Positions 33,764 through 42,313 are shown, counted from the first letter of the stretch. The stretch is 64,000 bases of DNA from Psychrobacter coccoides (GCF_017498085.1 NZ_JAGBKM010000017.1:1-64000), one strand, 5' to 3'. Notes: generated by a model not told the origin, from the letters alone. Numbers and translations are program-made.

Positions 33764-33806
33764 CCTATGAATATATGTAACACCCATTCAACTTTATATT
33801 CATAGG
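33764..33806 (+). promoter_or_regulatory. Inverted repeat enclosing the gp2 ribosome-binding site
   Basis: CCTATGAATAT (33764-33774) and ATATTCATAGG (33796-33806) are exact reverse complements, spaced by 21 bases. The AGG of AGGAAAA (the gp2 Shine-Dalgarno) is in the right arm, so an RNA hairpin would hide it. As DNA the dyad could be an origin hairpin. Confidence 0.6.
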
Positions 33807-33816
33807 AAAACAAGCC

Positions 33817-34719
33817 ATGATCTACTCACCTGTTAATCACTCACAGCTTATCTCTAACGTCGACAGACTGGTTAGAGATATATTATTTGGTACGATCAAT
33901 TTCCAACAAATCAAAAGTCAATTGAACGAGTTCTATTACTCGTTCATGATCAGCCTTGATTTTGAATTTAGATATTCAAAACCAATCCAAGCATTTATAG
34001 AAACTACTAATATAGTTATTGGTGATGCTTACGCTTATAACGTCTTTTGGAATGATGAAAAGACAGTGCATTTTATTCGGTTACTGTCAGGTTATGAGAA
34101 GGCGATAAAAAAAGACTATAGTGCTTGGCGCTATCAGAGTAATCAAAATGGCAGAAGCTTAGAGACTAATATCAGAACTCTCATATCAGATCATTCAAGA
34201 TTATTGTTTGTTAGAGTGGATTTAAAGTACATACGAGACCTCAGTTATCACATTACCATTCGTGATTTTGATTTTCATATGAAAAAATTAAGAGATGCCA
34301 TTCATAATGGTGATACTTGTTTTACGCATTTACTGCGTTACGCTTGGTCATTAGAACAGGGTGAAGACAATGGTGGTTTTCATTGTCATTTGCTATTGAT
34401 CTTTGATGGTTCAAGACATTACAAGGACAGTTATTTGGCTGATCAAGTTGGGCAAAAATGGCGTGAGATTACTGAAGGCGTTGGATACTGCTTTATCTTA
34501 AATACTAAAGAGTATAAGGAAGATCTTGCACGTTACGGCAAGCTTGGTATCGGAATGATCCATCGTAATAACTTACAGGAAGTTGAAAATGCAGTTAACG
34601 CTGCCTTGTATCTAACCCGTCCTGATAAGCGTGATGGTAGCTATCAACGTCTTAAGGTGTCTTTACCGAATATGAAATCCTTTGGACAGAGCCGGCTTTC
34701 TAGCAAGGTTAACGATTAA
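33817..34719 (+). CDS. Inovirus Gp2/YfjJ-like HUH replication protein
   Basis: A 300-residue protein resembling the inovirus-type Gp2 (YagK/YfjJ C-terminal) family, associated with rolling-circle-type replication of filamentous phages and satellites. The HUH metal motif is visible in GGFHCHLLLIFDG. LLFVRVDLKYIRD is the usual preceding strand, and YLTRPDKRDG lies near the C-terminus. The ribosome-binding site AGGAAAA is inside an inverted repeat. A hairpin-T-run terminator follows at 34831. It probably initiates replication or mobilisation of the excised island. Confidence 0.8.
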   Translation: MIYSPVNHSQLISNVDRLVRDILFGTINFQQIKSQLNEFYYSFMISLDFEFRYSKPIQAFIETTNIVIGDAYAYNVFWNDEKTVHFIRLLSGYEKAIKKDYSAWRYQSNQNGRSLETNIRTLISDHSRLLFVRVDLKYIRDLSYHITIRDFDFHMKKLRDAIHNGDTCFTHLLRYAWSLEQGEDNGGFHCHLLLIFDGSRHYKDSYLADQVGQKWREITEGVGYCFILNTKEYKEDLARYGKLGIGMIHRNNLQEVENAVNAALYLTRPDKRDGSYQRLKVSLPNMKSFGQSRLSSKVND

Positions 34720-34830
34720 TACAGCTAAAACGTATCTCATATCAAAATAATTACAGATATATAGTATCCCCATGAGATAAGCACCGATGTCATCGTTGCC
34801 TCATCAATCTAACCCTAAACGTATCATCAA

Positions 34831-34856
34831 GGTCTGCTTTATAGCAGGCCTTTTTT
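34831..34856 (+). terminator. Intrinsic terminator after gp2
   Basis: GGTCTGC (34831-34837) pairs with GCAGGCC (34844-34850, one G-U), then T6, then ATGC. First of four similar hairpin-T-ATG units in this module. Confidence 0.8.
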
Positions 34857-34880
34857 ATGCGCCATTATCAAGGAGGTACT

Positions 34881-35168
34881 ATGAAACCTATCTGTCCCAA
34901 CTGTCACTCTTCTCATGTCATCGAAAATATAGATACCAGTATGCAAAGCATTTCAGAGCATGTGCTTTCACCAAAGCTATTAGTCAGTCTTAGCGTTGGT
35001 GTCTGCAAGTACTACAAGATCAATCCCATGATTGGCATGGTCGCAGGCAGCGCCCTTGCCACCGTCATTAATCTGGCACAACAAAGACTGATACAGCCAC
35101 CACTCATTAAAGCGGCTGTCCTGCCGCGCTATTTATGCAGTACCTGTCAGCATAGCTTTAGTCTCTGA
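34881..35168 (+). CDS. Small zinc-ribbon-like membrane-associated protein
   Basis: A 95-residue protein. The start at ATG 34881 is fixed by AAGGAGG four bases upstream. It has a CPNCHSSH pair at the N-terminus and a CSTCQH pair at the C-terminus, which together would bind one zinc. Between them is a moderately hydrophobic stretch (MIGMVAGSALATVINLA) that might touch the membrane. No named family is recognised. Its place between gp2 and DUF932 suggests an accessory role in the element. Confidence 0.6.
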   Translation: MKPICPNCHSSHVIENIDTSMQSISEHVLSPKLLVSLSVGVCKYYKINPMIGMVAGSALATVINLAQQRLIQPPLIKAAVLPRYLCSTCQHSFSL

Positions 35169-35263
35169 CGCCATCATTTATTTAATCACTCAATGATTCA
35201 TGTATCAAAGCATTGAATCAGTCAAACCACTTATTTTATTTAACAATAAAAGGAAATATTCTT

Positions 35264-36259
35264 ATGGCACATTTAATCGAATCTATGGCATACGTTGGTG
35301 ACACCCCTTGGCATGGCTTAGGGCAAGAGTTGTCCCCAAAGCAGCCTATAGAGGTCTGGGCACGTGAGGCGGGTATGGATTGGCGTATTGAGTCGTCGGA
35401 CGTCAGCTACATGGCAACCAATGACAAAGGCCAAAACTTGATCATACCCTTTGACAACAATAAGGTATTGTACCGCTCAGACACACTTGAGCCATTATCA
35501 GTGGTCAGTCAGCGCTACCAAGAAGTACAACCGAATGAGATCTTAGAGTTTTATCGCGATCTGACTGAACAAGCAGATTTTGAATTAGAAACAGCAGGGG
35601 TATTAAAGGGTGGCCGTAAGTTCTGGGCATTGGCTCGTACCGGTCAATCCGCAACCCTACGCGGTGGTGATGTCAGTCATGGTTATTTGCTACTAGCAAC
35701 GGCATGTGATGGCACGCTTGCGACCACAGCGCAGTTCACTAATATTCGGGTGGTATGTAATAACACCTTAGCAATTAGTCTGGCTGATGGTAGTGGCGGG
35801 GTGGTAAAAGTACCGCACAGCACCACCTTTGATGCGCAGAAGGTAAAGCAGCAATTGGGCGTGTCCGTCAGCCAGTGGGATGACTTTAACTATGAGATGA
35901 AGCAGTTAACCAATCGACGAGTCACCCAAGCAGAAGCGGCCAATTACTTAAACCGTGTGTTTAACGATGTGCAGGACGATGGCCTGATTCTGTTTAATAC
36001 CGCTAAGAAGGAGAAAGAAGCCGTGCCCAATGCCCGCGCCATGAATCAGGTGATGATGATGTTTAACGGTCAAGGTCGCGGTGCTGATCTGGCCTCTGCT
36101 AAAGACACCGCTTATGGTTTGCTGTCTGCGATGACAGAATATGTCGATCATGAACGCCGTGCCATGTCGCGAGACCATCGTCTTGATTCTGCGTGGTTTG
36201 GTGCTGGGGCGAAACTGAAAGATAAAAGCTTAGAGCAAGCGCTACTGATGATCGCCTAA
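35264..36259 (+). CDS. DUF932 (phage/plasmid-like) protein
   Basis: A 331-residue protein of the DUF932/phage-plasmid-like (TIGR03299-type) family. Hallmarks are MAYVGDTPWHGLGQEL at the start, LYRSDTLEPLSVVSQRYQEV, and RVVCNNTLAISLADG. ATG 35264 has AAAGGAA 8 bases upstream; the frame is open back to 35213 without a better start. The family is found on plasmids, phages and integrative elements next to recombination genes and has no proven function. It is followed by its own terminator. Confidence 0.85.
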   Translation: MAHLIESMAYVGDTPWHGLGQELSPKQPIEVWAREAGMDWRIESSDVSYMATNDKGQNLIIPFDNNKVLYRSDTLEPLSVVSQRYQEVQPNEILEFYRDLTEQADFELETAGVLKGGRKFWALARTGQSATLRGGDVSHGYLLLATACDGTLATTAQFTNIRVVCNNTLAISLADGSGGVVKVPHSTTFDAQKVKQQLGVSVSQWDDFNYEMKQLTNRRVTQAEAANYLNRVFNDVQDDGLILFNTAKKEKEAVPNARAMNQVMMMFNGQGRGADLASAKDTAYGLLSAMTEYVDHERRAMSRDHRLDSAWFGAGAKLKDKSLEQALLMIA

Positions 36260-36283
36260 ATCAGCGTATGAAACTTAATGATT

Positions 36284-36311
36284 AAACCACGCCCTTGAGC
36301 GTGGTTTTTTT
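36284..36311 (+). terminator. Intrinsic terminator after DUF932
   Basis: AAACCACGC (36284-36292) pairs perfectly with GCGTGGTTT (36299-36307), six-base loop, T-run, then ATGCC. Confidence 0.88.
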
Positions 36312-36376
36312 ATGCCGTTTATTCAAGACATTACAGCCATTACTCACCAATAATAAAATTGTCCAAGGAGTTCACT

Positions 36377-37495
36377 ATGAACACGATCGCTTTACACAAC
36401 ACCAATCGCACTCAGCTAAGCGCTAAACGCTCAACGGTTAAGGTTAAGCCAACAGCAACACCGCTAAAGCAAGATAGGACTGTTGATAAAACCAATCAAT
36501 CTAAACCCTCAAGCAACGCTAAGCGTCTGATCAACACCAAAGACTTAAGCCGTGAAGAGTGGTTAGCCGTTCGCAAGCAAGGCATTGGCAGTAGTGATGC
36601 CGCTGCTGCTTGTGGTATCCATCCGTATTTATCCATGCTTGAGCTGTGGATGATCAAAACAGGACGCATGAGCTCAGATATCGATGAGAGTAGTGATAAT
36701 AGCATCGAAGGTTATGCGCCTTTGTATTGGGGCAATACTTTAGAGCCCATGGTCGCTAAGTACTATCAAGAACATACAGGCAATAAGGTACGGCGCGTCA
36801 ACGCCATCTTGCAGCATCCTGATGCTGATAAAGCTTTTATGCTGGCTAACTTAGACTACAGCGTGGTTGGTTCAGATGAAGTGCAGATACTGGAGTGCAA
36901 GACTGCTGGTGAACACGGTGCCAAGCTGTGGAAGCATGGCGTGCCGTTATATGTCACATGCCAAGTACAGCATCAGTTAGCGGTTACAGGTAAAAGCGCT
37001 GCGCATATCTGTGTGCTGCTATGCGGTCATGAAGCCAAGATATACAAGGTTGAGCGTGATGAGCGCTTGATTGCTTCCCTCATCGAGCATGAGCGTCTGT
37101 TCTGGCAATACGTGGAAATCGATACACCGCCAACACCTGATCATTCTGAATCTGCAGCCAAAGCATTAAAACTGCTGTATCCAAGCCCTAAGCCGTCAAG
37201 CAAGATTGATCTGACGGATGACGACGGGGCCAATAAGTTGTTTGAGCAATTATTAAGCTACCGTGACTATATGCAAGAGCTAGAAGAGCGTCACGATAAG
37301 GTCAAGCATCAATTGCAAAGCCTTATCAAAGACAATGAAGTGGCGGTCTTTGATAAGGGCGCGATCTCTTGGAAGCGTAGTAAGGATAGCGTGAGCTTAG
37401 ACAGCAAAGCGGTGATCAAAGCCCACCCTGAGCTATTGAGTCAATTTAGTAAAACCAAGCAAGGCAGCAGACGCTTTGTGATCTTAAACGACTAG
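36377..37495 (+). CDS. YqaJ-type phage exonuclease
   Basis: A 372-residue YqaJ viral recombinase: a 5'-3' exonuclease of the lambda Exo fold used in single-strand annealing recombination. Motifs are WLAVRKQGIGSSDAAAACG near residue 65, MLANLDYSVVG (metal Asp) and QILECKTAGEHGAKLW (the E-x-K of the PD-(D/E)xK site). ATG 36377 has AAGGAG six bases upstream; 36359 is an in-frame alternative. N-terminal ~55 residues are basic and low in structure. No annealing protein is recognised beside it, but the next gene could fill that place. Confidence 0.85.
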   Translation: MNTIALHNTNRTQLSAKRSTVKVKPTATPLKQDRTVDKTNQSKPSSNAKRLINTKDLSREEWLAVRKQGIGSSDAAAACGIHPYLSMLELWMIKTGRMSSDIDESSDNSIEGYAPLYWGNTLEPMVAKYYQEHTGNKVRRVNAILQHPDADKAFMLANLDYSVVGSDEVQILECKTAGEHGAKLWKHGVPLYVTCQVQHQLAVTGKSAAHICVLLCGHEAKIYKVERDERLIASLIEHERLFWQYVEIDTPPTPDHSESAAKALKLLYPSPKPSSKIDLTDDDGANKLFEQLLSYRDYMQELEERHDKVKHQLQSLIKDNEVAVFDKGAISWKRSKDSVSLDSKAVIKAHPELLSQFSKTKQGSRRFVILND

Positions 37496-37556
37496 GTACT
37501 TATCTCATTAACTACAAATCAATCCACTTATCAAACAACCAAAATAAGCCCATAAC

Positions 37557-37583
37557 AGCCCACCCGCAAAGGTGGGCTTTTTT
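37557..37583 (+). terminator. Intrinsic terminator after the YqaJ gene
   Basis: AGCCCACC (37557-37564) pairs perfectly with GGTGGGCT (37571-37578), T-run, then ATGGC. Confidence 0.88.
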
Positions 37584-37623
37584 ATGGCTTAAACAATTTA
37601 TTAAATACACAAGGAATACCACT

Positions 37624-38541
37624 ATGATTAAAGGTCTAACCATAACCCCACCCGTCTTAGGTCGAATCAGCATTGGCCGTGTCATTCAAAAGGACGGCAA
37701 ACGTCTGCCTGCGAAAGACGATCAATTCACCATTACCAGCCAAGTGCAGAATAAGGATGGCTGGGTCAATCATCCACTAGATGCAAAGCTGCGTAAGGGT
37801 ACAACCGATAAGCTCAGACAAATACCAGTACGGATGTTGTTTAACGATCCTGAGCTAAACCTACGTGCTGAATACACTTTGTTTGATCGGCAAACAGGCA
37901 GACCGTTATGCGTCGGCGATGGTGAGCAATGTCAGCGCCGCACCAGCAATGGTGTTGAGCAACTGCCTTGCCCATCCCCTGATCGTTGCCCACTAGCACA
38001 AGGCGGAGCCTGTAAACCTTATGGGCGGCTTTACGTGAATCTGTCAGAAGACGATGAGCTGGGTACCTTTATCTTTCGCACTACTGGCTTTAATAGTATT
38101 AGAACGCTTGCCGCACGCTTAAGCTACTTTGCCGCGGTCTCAGGCAATAAACTGTCGTGTCTACCGCTGCAATTAACCCTAAGAGGTAAAAGCACGACGC
38201 AAAGCTATCGTACGCCAATCTACTTTGTGGACTTAACCCTGCGTGAGGGCGTCACGCTTAAGGATGCAGTACAACACGCTGGAGCAATTGATCGTGAGCT
38301 GAGCGAACACGGCTTTGATCAAGTAGCGTTAGAACAAGCGGCTAAACAGGGTTATAGCAATTCATGCTTTGAGGTCGATGATGAGGCGAGTGAGCTGATG
38401 GCAGAGTTTTATCCAGAGGAAGACAGTCTCGAAACTCAGCCACAGACTCGAAAACAGAAACAAGTGAGCAACGGCTTAGATACTCTTAACGTAAGCAGCA
38501 TTGAGCAGGGATTACGCCAAAGCGTGACAGCAGTGAGCTAG
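37624..38541 (+). CDS. Phage Gp3-like (recombination directionality factor-like) protein
   Basis: A 305-residue protein often annotated in related elements as hydrolase or metal-binding. It has a Cys cluster (CQRRTSNGVEQLPCPSPDRC followed by GACKPYG) and the block FRTTGFNSIRTLAARLSYF, which reminds me of the Gp3 family of phage recombination directionality factors. That assignment is tentative. A role in recombination or DNA binding with the adjacent YqaJ exonuclease is equally possible. The last ~60 residues are acidic and variable. AAGGAA lies before the ATG; a terminator follows. Confidence 0.6.
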   Translation: MIKGLTITPPVLGRISIGRVIQKDGKRLPAKDDQFTITSQVQNKDGWVNHPLDAKLRKGTTDKLRQIPVRMLFNDPELNLRAEYTLFDRQTGRPLCVGDGEQCQRRTSNGVEQLPCPSPDRCPLAQGGACKPYGRLYVNLSEDDELGTFIFRTTGFNSIRTLAARLSYFAAVSGNKLSCLPLQLTLRGKSTTQSYRTPIYFVDLTLREGVTLKDAVQHAGAIDRELSEHGFDQVALEQAAKQGYSNSCFEVDDEASELMAEFYPEEDSLETQPQTRKQKQVSNGLDTLNVSSIEQGLRQSVTAVS

Positions 38542-38575
38542 TCCAGCTACAGTCGTTAATAGATAGATACAACAT

Positions 38576-38607
38576 AAAAAGGAGCTGATTCGTTTAGCTC
38601 TTTTTTT
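38576..38607 (+). terminator. Intrinsic terminator after the Gp3-like gene
   Basis: GAGCTGA (38582-38588) pairs with TTAGCTC around TTCG-like loop bases (one G-U), flanked by A5 and T7, then ATGC. Fourth unit of the same layout. Confidence 0.75.
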
Positions 38608-38710
38608 ATGCGTTCAATTCGTGCAGGACTCTATAGGATGCCGTAAAAAAATATAGGTCTCCCTAACTGTATGAGAGGACACGCTCTCATTCACTTATAA
38701 GGAGCAAGTC

Positions 38711-38962
38711 ATGGAAAATCTAAATGTAACACAGCCAGTAATCGAGCAGTGCAATCATATACCACAGCTATTAAGTATTAAGGATGTTGGTCATTATACT
38801 GGTCTTAGTCGTTCTACAATTTATGAAATGATCAATGAGAAGTCTGATCGTTATGATCCAACGTTCCCTAAGAAGGTTCAACTTACGCAGGTAAGGGTAG
38901 TGTGGGTAGCGAGTGAGATTGCAGAATGGATTGAAAGTAAGATAGCTGCTCGTGTTAGCTAG
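38711..38962 (+). CDS. AlpA-family transcriptional regulator
   Basis: An 83-residue DNA-binding protein of the AlpA/MerR-like excisionase-regulator family. It shows LLSIKDVGHYTGLSRSTIYE (winged helix-turn-helix) and the C-terminal WVASEIAEWIESKIAAR. In P4-like elements AlpA activates the integrase and controls excision. It has a strong ribosome-binding site (AAGGAGCAAGTC before ATG). In this island the integrase lies about 24 kb away at the other end. Confidence 0.9.
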   Translation: MENLNVTQPVIEQCNHIPQLLSIKDVGHYTGLSRSTIYEMINEKSDRYDPTFPKKVQLTQVRVVWVASEIAEWIESKIAARVS

Positions 38963-39126
38963 AAAATTATATGAAAATAAGTCGCGTCATGCGGCTTATT
39001 TTTCTTGACTGTTGTTTTTCTATCTTTTTTATTTATTAGTATTAATAGATAAAAACTCCTCAATTTAAGTGTTTCTATTTAACTTCTATTTAGTTATTAT
39101 ATGTAATTTAATGTGAGGATTTTTAG

Positions 39127-39843
39127 ATGAATGGCAAAATAATTAACTTTGATGATTATAAAAATACGGGAATAGTTATAGCTGATGATGGTGTTCAGTA
39201 TGCTTTCGATGGCAAGGATTGGATAGAGAAGTATGCTCCCAAAGCAGGTGATAATGTAGATTTCATGTTCAATGGCACGGGTAGTATCAATCGAATATCT
39301 TATCAATCCAGCCAGTCTCAGGTATCTACCCCTCCATCATTACTTAAAGATCCTCAGAACCAAAGTATATCAACTACACCAGAAATTGAAGATTACGGTC
39401 GTCCTGGTCATAGTCAACATGATGAAAATATCGGAAGCTTATACCTAGCAGAAAGTAACTACGGAATAGTAGATTGGACGAAAAAAGTATTCAGTAATTA
39501 TGCGACTTTTACAGGCCGTGCTAGACGAAAAGAATATTGGCTGTTCTATCTAGCAACTATTCTCTTATCTGTAGTCTTTGGATTTATGGAAGGTTTTTTT
39601 GGAGCACTTTTAGGCATAGGAACAGGGGATGAAGCTATATCACCATTGATTCTAGCGTTAGTATTCTTTATTCCTACTATAGCTGTAGCTACAAGACGTT
39701 TGCATGATACTGGGAGGTCTGGTTGGTGGCAGCTTTTATGGTTTATTCCGATTATTGGCTGGATTGTTCTTGTCGTCTTTCTGGCACAACAAACATCTCC
39801 GCAAAGTAATCAGTGGGGATTACCAGCGAAGCGTGTGCAATAG
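39127..39843 (+). CDS. Cold-shock-like domain fused to DUF805 membrane protein
   Basis: A 238-residue protein. Residues ~1-60 resemble a cold-shock/OB-fold strand pattern (GKIINFDDYKNTGIVIADDG ... DNVDFMF). Residues ~115-235 are a DUF805 domain with FTGRARRKEYWLFYL, about four transmembrane helices, and ATRRLHDTGRSGWWQLLWF. DUF805 proteins are inner-membrane proteins of unknown role. The nucleic-acid-binding-like front end is unusual for a membrane protein. GAGG precedes the ATG. Confidence 0.78.
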   Translation: MNGKIINFDDYKNTGIVIADDGVQYAFDGKDWIEKYAPKAGDNVDFMFNGTGSINRISYQSSQSQVSTPPSLLKDPQNQSISTTPEIEDYGRPGHSQHDENIGSLYLAESNYGIVDWTKKVFSNYATFTGRARRKEYWLFYLATILLSVVFGFMEGFFGALLGIGTGDEAISPLILALVFFIPTIAVATRRLHDTGRSGWWQLLWFIPIIGWIVLVVFLAQQTSPQSNQWGLPAKRVQ

Positions 39844-39896
39844 TCAATGTGATTAAAATAGTTTTGTGCACTAATCTCATTAGTTTGGAGTAATCA

Positions 39897-41060
39897 ATGT
39901 ACGGTATTCCTGTTAGTAGCAATTATCTAGAAGCTCAATATTTAATTGGAGTAGATTACCTGCAAGGTAATAAAGTAGCACAAGACTATGCACAAGCTTT
40001 GAAATGGTTTCAAAAGTCGGCGAGTGAAGACTATGCGCCAGCTCAAGATGTTATAGGGTGTATGTACAGCTATGGCTTTGGTGTTGATCAAGATTATGCT
40101 AAGGCATTTGAATGGTGTTCAAAAGCGGCAGAGCAGGGCTACGATATTGCTCAAAACAATGTTGCTTATCTTTATAAGAAGGGCTTTGGTGTGTTGCAAG
40201 ATAATAGTAAAGCTTTTGAGTGGTATCAAAAAGCATCTGAACAAGATAATGCAGATGCTTATTACGAGCTGGGTAATTTTTATAACGAAGGCGTAGGAGT
40301 TGAAATAGATAAAGACAAAGCTAATTATTACTATTATAAAGCAGCATTTAAGGGGCATTTAGAAGCAGAGCAGCGTTTGCAGAAGAATAATGAGCCGCTT
40401 GAAGAAGATAAGCACTCTAATAAAAAAGTGGTAGAAGAAGCTGATGCAGATAGTCATATCGAAATCATAAACTTTGAAAGCGATCGGAGTATTTCATTCA
40501 AAACGTTCTTTGATAGTTATTTTCGTGATGAGTCAAAAATGTTGCCTCAAAACCCTGGTGGAGGTGTCTGGTTTTATGAAAGTATGGATTTTGACGAAAG
40601 TTCTAAATTTTTTGATAAAGCAAATGGTCTTAGAGAGAAAAATGACTACATGATTGATACTACGTATGCAGATTTTATTATTGATACAACTTTCATTAGA
40701 AACTTTGGTGCTGGTCTTTTCTTACATGTACATCAAAATAGTTATCAATTTCATTTAAAAAATGACACCAATGACTGGGAAGTATTGAATGATATCGAAG
40801 AAGCCTACTACAGCGAAAGTGATAAAGCTCTGTATATAGAGGATTATAAAATAAATCTGGTAGGAGATGCCGCTCGTTTTTATGGTAAGAGGCTTGTAGA
40901 TTGTATCAATGCATATTTAAATCAAAACGAAATTGATAAAATCGATGAAGAAATGGTGTTTAATTCAGAGCTTGTGACTGGTGCGCTGGATGATATTGAT
41001 GGCAGACTTGCTGAGATTAACCAAAAGCTTAATGAGCTACGTGAAGATAACGCAGCTTAA
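39897..41060 (+). CDS. Sel1-repeat protein
   Basis: A 387-residue protein with four Sel1-like (TPR-type) repeats in residues ~8-160 (AQYLIGVDYLQGNKVAQDY, AQDVIGCMYSYGFGV, AQNNVAYLYKKGFGV, AYYELGNFYNEGVGV). The repeats form a protein-binding superhelix. The remaining ~220 residues are an unrecognised mixed domain rich in Asp and aromatics (GGGVWFYESMDFDESSKFFD). GGAG lies 6 bases before the ATG. It is followed at 12 bases by the YkgJ gene, so the two are likely co-transcribed. Confidence 0.75.
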   Translation: MYGIPVSSNYLEAQYLIGVDYLQGNKVAQDYAQALKWFQKSASEDYAPAQDVIGCMYSYGFGVDQDYAKAFEWCSKAAEQGYDIAQNNVAYLYKKGFGVLQDNSKAFEWYQKASEQDNADAYYELGNFYNEGVGVEIDKDKANYYYYKAAFKGHLEAEQRLQKNNEPLEEDKHSNKKVVEEADADSHIEIINFESDRSISFKTFFDSYFRDESKMLPQNPGGGVWFYESMDFDESSKFFDKANGLREKNDYMIDTTYADFIIDTTFIRNFGAGLFLHVHQNSYQFHLKNDTNDWEVLNDIEEAYYSESDKALYIEDYKINLVGDAARFYGKRLVDCINAYLNQNEIDKIDEEMVFNSELVTGALDDIDGRLAEINQKLNELREDNAA

Positions 41061-41072
41061 AGCAGACTTACT

Positions 41073-41348
41073 ATGAACTTTCCTTGTAATCAATGCGGCT
41101 GGTGCTGTCAAAACCTCGATAAAAACAAAGTGTATGCTGCTTTGGATAGGGGTGATGGCACGTGTAAATGGTTCGATATAGCGAATAAAAGTTGCACGAT
41201 TTATGAGTCACGTCCAACAATATGTAATATCGATGCAATGCACGAGTCTTACTTTTCAGATTTGGACTATGACGAATACATTGCTTTGAATATAAGCGTT
41301 TGTCAATCTGTGCAAATCGAACATCAACTACCACTAATTCAGATATAA
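41073..41348 (+). CDS. YkgJ-family cysteine cluster protein
   Basis: A 91-residue protein with the YkgJ/UPF0153 metal-binding cluster: FPCNQCGWCCQNL at the N-terminus, GTCKWFDIANKSCTIYESRP in the middle, and further Cys at ICNID and VCQSV. The family is thought to bind Zn or Fe-S and has no fixed function. It is shorter than many members but covers the whole core. It sits between the Sel1 gene and a glycine-rich membrane protein, with short gaps. Confidence 0.8.
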   Translation: MNFPCNQCGWCCQNLDKNKVYAALDRGDGTCKWFDIANKSCTIYESRPTICNIDAMHESYFSDLDYDEYIALNISVCQSVQIEHQLPLIQI

Positions 41349-41366
41349 CTAAAAAAGGACTCTACT

Positions 41367-42296
41367 ATGCCTATTCCTCTAATTATAGGTGCAGGTGCAC
41401 TGGCTGCCTCAGGCCTCGGAATCACCAAAGGGGCTAAAGGTGTCTCTCAATTATCTGAAGCCAATGCTACTATCGAAAGAGCGCAAAGAAGGCTAGATAA
41501 GAAGCGTAAAGCACTGAGTAACCTTCGGATAGATACGAATGATGAGCTTAGAAATTTAGGACAGCTAAAAGTTGATATTTTTAACAATCAAATCAAGCAT
41601 GTCATCGACACTATTAAGAAAGTAAAAGACGCGGGTTCCAAACTTGAAAACTTTAGTCAAACAATCACAGAGCAAGAATATATCGATATACAGAAAAAGG
41701 TAACCGCTTCACTTGAATTAGAAAACGGTATTTTAACAGGAGCCGCAGCAGGTGTCCTTACGGGGATAGGCGCTTACGGATCTGTTGGGTTACTTGCTTC
41801 TGCTTCAACAGGCACTGCGATTTCTGCATTATCAGGAGCAGCTGCCAAAAGCGCTACGCTTGCATGGTTGGGTGGTGGATCTTTAGCAGCAGGCGGTTTT
41901 GGTATGGCAGGCGGTACTTTGGTACTAGGCGGCATAGTTGCAGCTCCCGCATTAGCTATAACGGGTCTACATCTTGCTGGTAAAGGCGAGAAGGCGCTAA
42001 CCCAAGCACGCGATGCAAAATTTAGAAGCAGTTGCAATATAGCCGCGATTGAATTAATGGAAGTAGGCGTCAAAGCTGTCATGACTAATGCTTTAGAAGT
42101 TCAGATGGTATTACTCGAAACGGTTAAACGTTTTGAGAAAATCAAAGTATATGATAATTCAGATCCAGTAGCGTTCCAGACAATGCTTGCTTTAGGTAAG
42201 TCGCTAAAAAATATTTTAGATCAGCCTCTTTTAAATAATGAAGGTGAAGCAGTACAAAATATTCGCTACAAGTGTGAAGGCTATCTTGAAATCTAA
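41367..42296 (+). CDS. Glycine-zipper/hydrophobic core protein of unknown function
   Basis: A 309-residue protein, not recognised. The N-terminus is hydrophobic and glycine-rich (PLIIGAGALAASGLGITKGA), followed by a predicted coiled coil (residues ~30-110, ERAQRRLDKKRKALSNLR). A long Gly/Ala-rich hydrophobic region (~125-205; GAAAGVLTGIGAYGSVGLLA, GGGSLAAGGFGMAGGTLVLG) comes next, then a helical C-terminus. The coiled-coil plus glycine-zipper layout is like that of membrane-inserting toxins or effectors. AAAGGA precedes the start. The next gene follows by 17 bases, making a likely two-gene unit. Confidence 0.6.
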   Translation: MPIPLIIGAGALAASGLGITKGAKGVSQLSEANATIERAQRRLDKKRKALSNLRIDTNDELRNLGQLKVDIFNNQIKHVIDTIKKVKDAGSKLENFSQTITEQEYIDIQKKVTASLELENGILTGAAAGVLTGIGAYGSVGLLASASTGTAISALSGAAAKSATLAWLGGGSLAAGGFGMAGGTLVLGGIVAAPALAITGLHLAGKGEKALTQARDAKFRSSCNIAAIELMEVGVKAVMTNALEVQMVLLETVKRFEKIKVYDNSDPVAFQTMLALGKSLKNILDQPLLNNEGEAVQNIRYKCEGYLEI

Positions 42297-42313
42297 TAAG
42301 GAATATAAACATT

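Larger units (their letters stand above)
33278..33816. other. 539-bp intergenic region, likely control/origin region
   Basis: No supportable gene. It contains an inverted repeat at 33684-33711, a small GC hairpin GCGGA-TGCTG-TCCGC (33724-33738), and an 11-bp inverted repeat (33764-33806) whose right arm includes the ribosome-binding site of the gp2 gene. The density of dyad symmetry next to a HUH replication protein suggests an origin and/or autoregulatory site. Confidence 0.5.

Noticed and set aside
34787..34993. 68-residue plus-strand frame ahead of the zinc protein gene
   Set aside because: It runs through the terminator hairpin at 34831 and overlaps the better-supported gene at 34881 in another frame.
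41071..41334. Minus-strand 87-residue frame opposite the YkgJ gene
   Set aside because: The plus strand carries the diagnostic Cys cluster; the antisense frame is a shadow.
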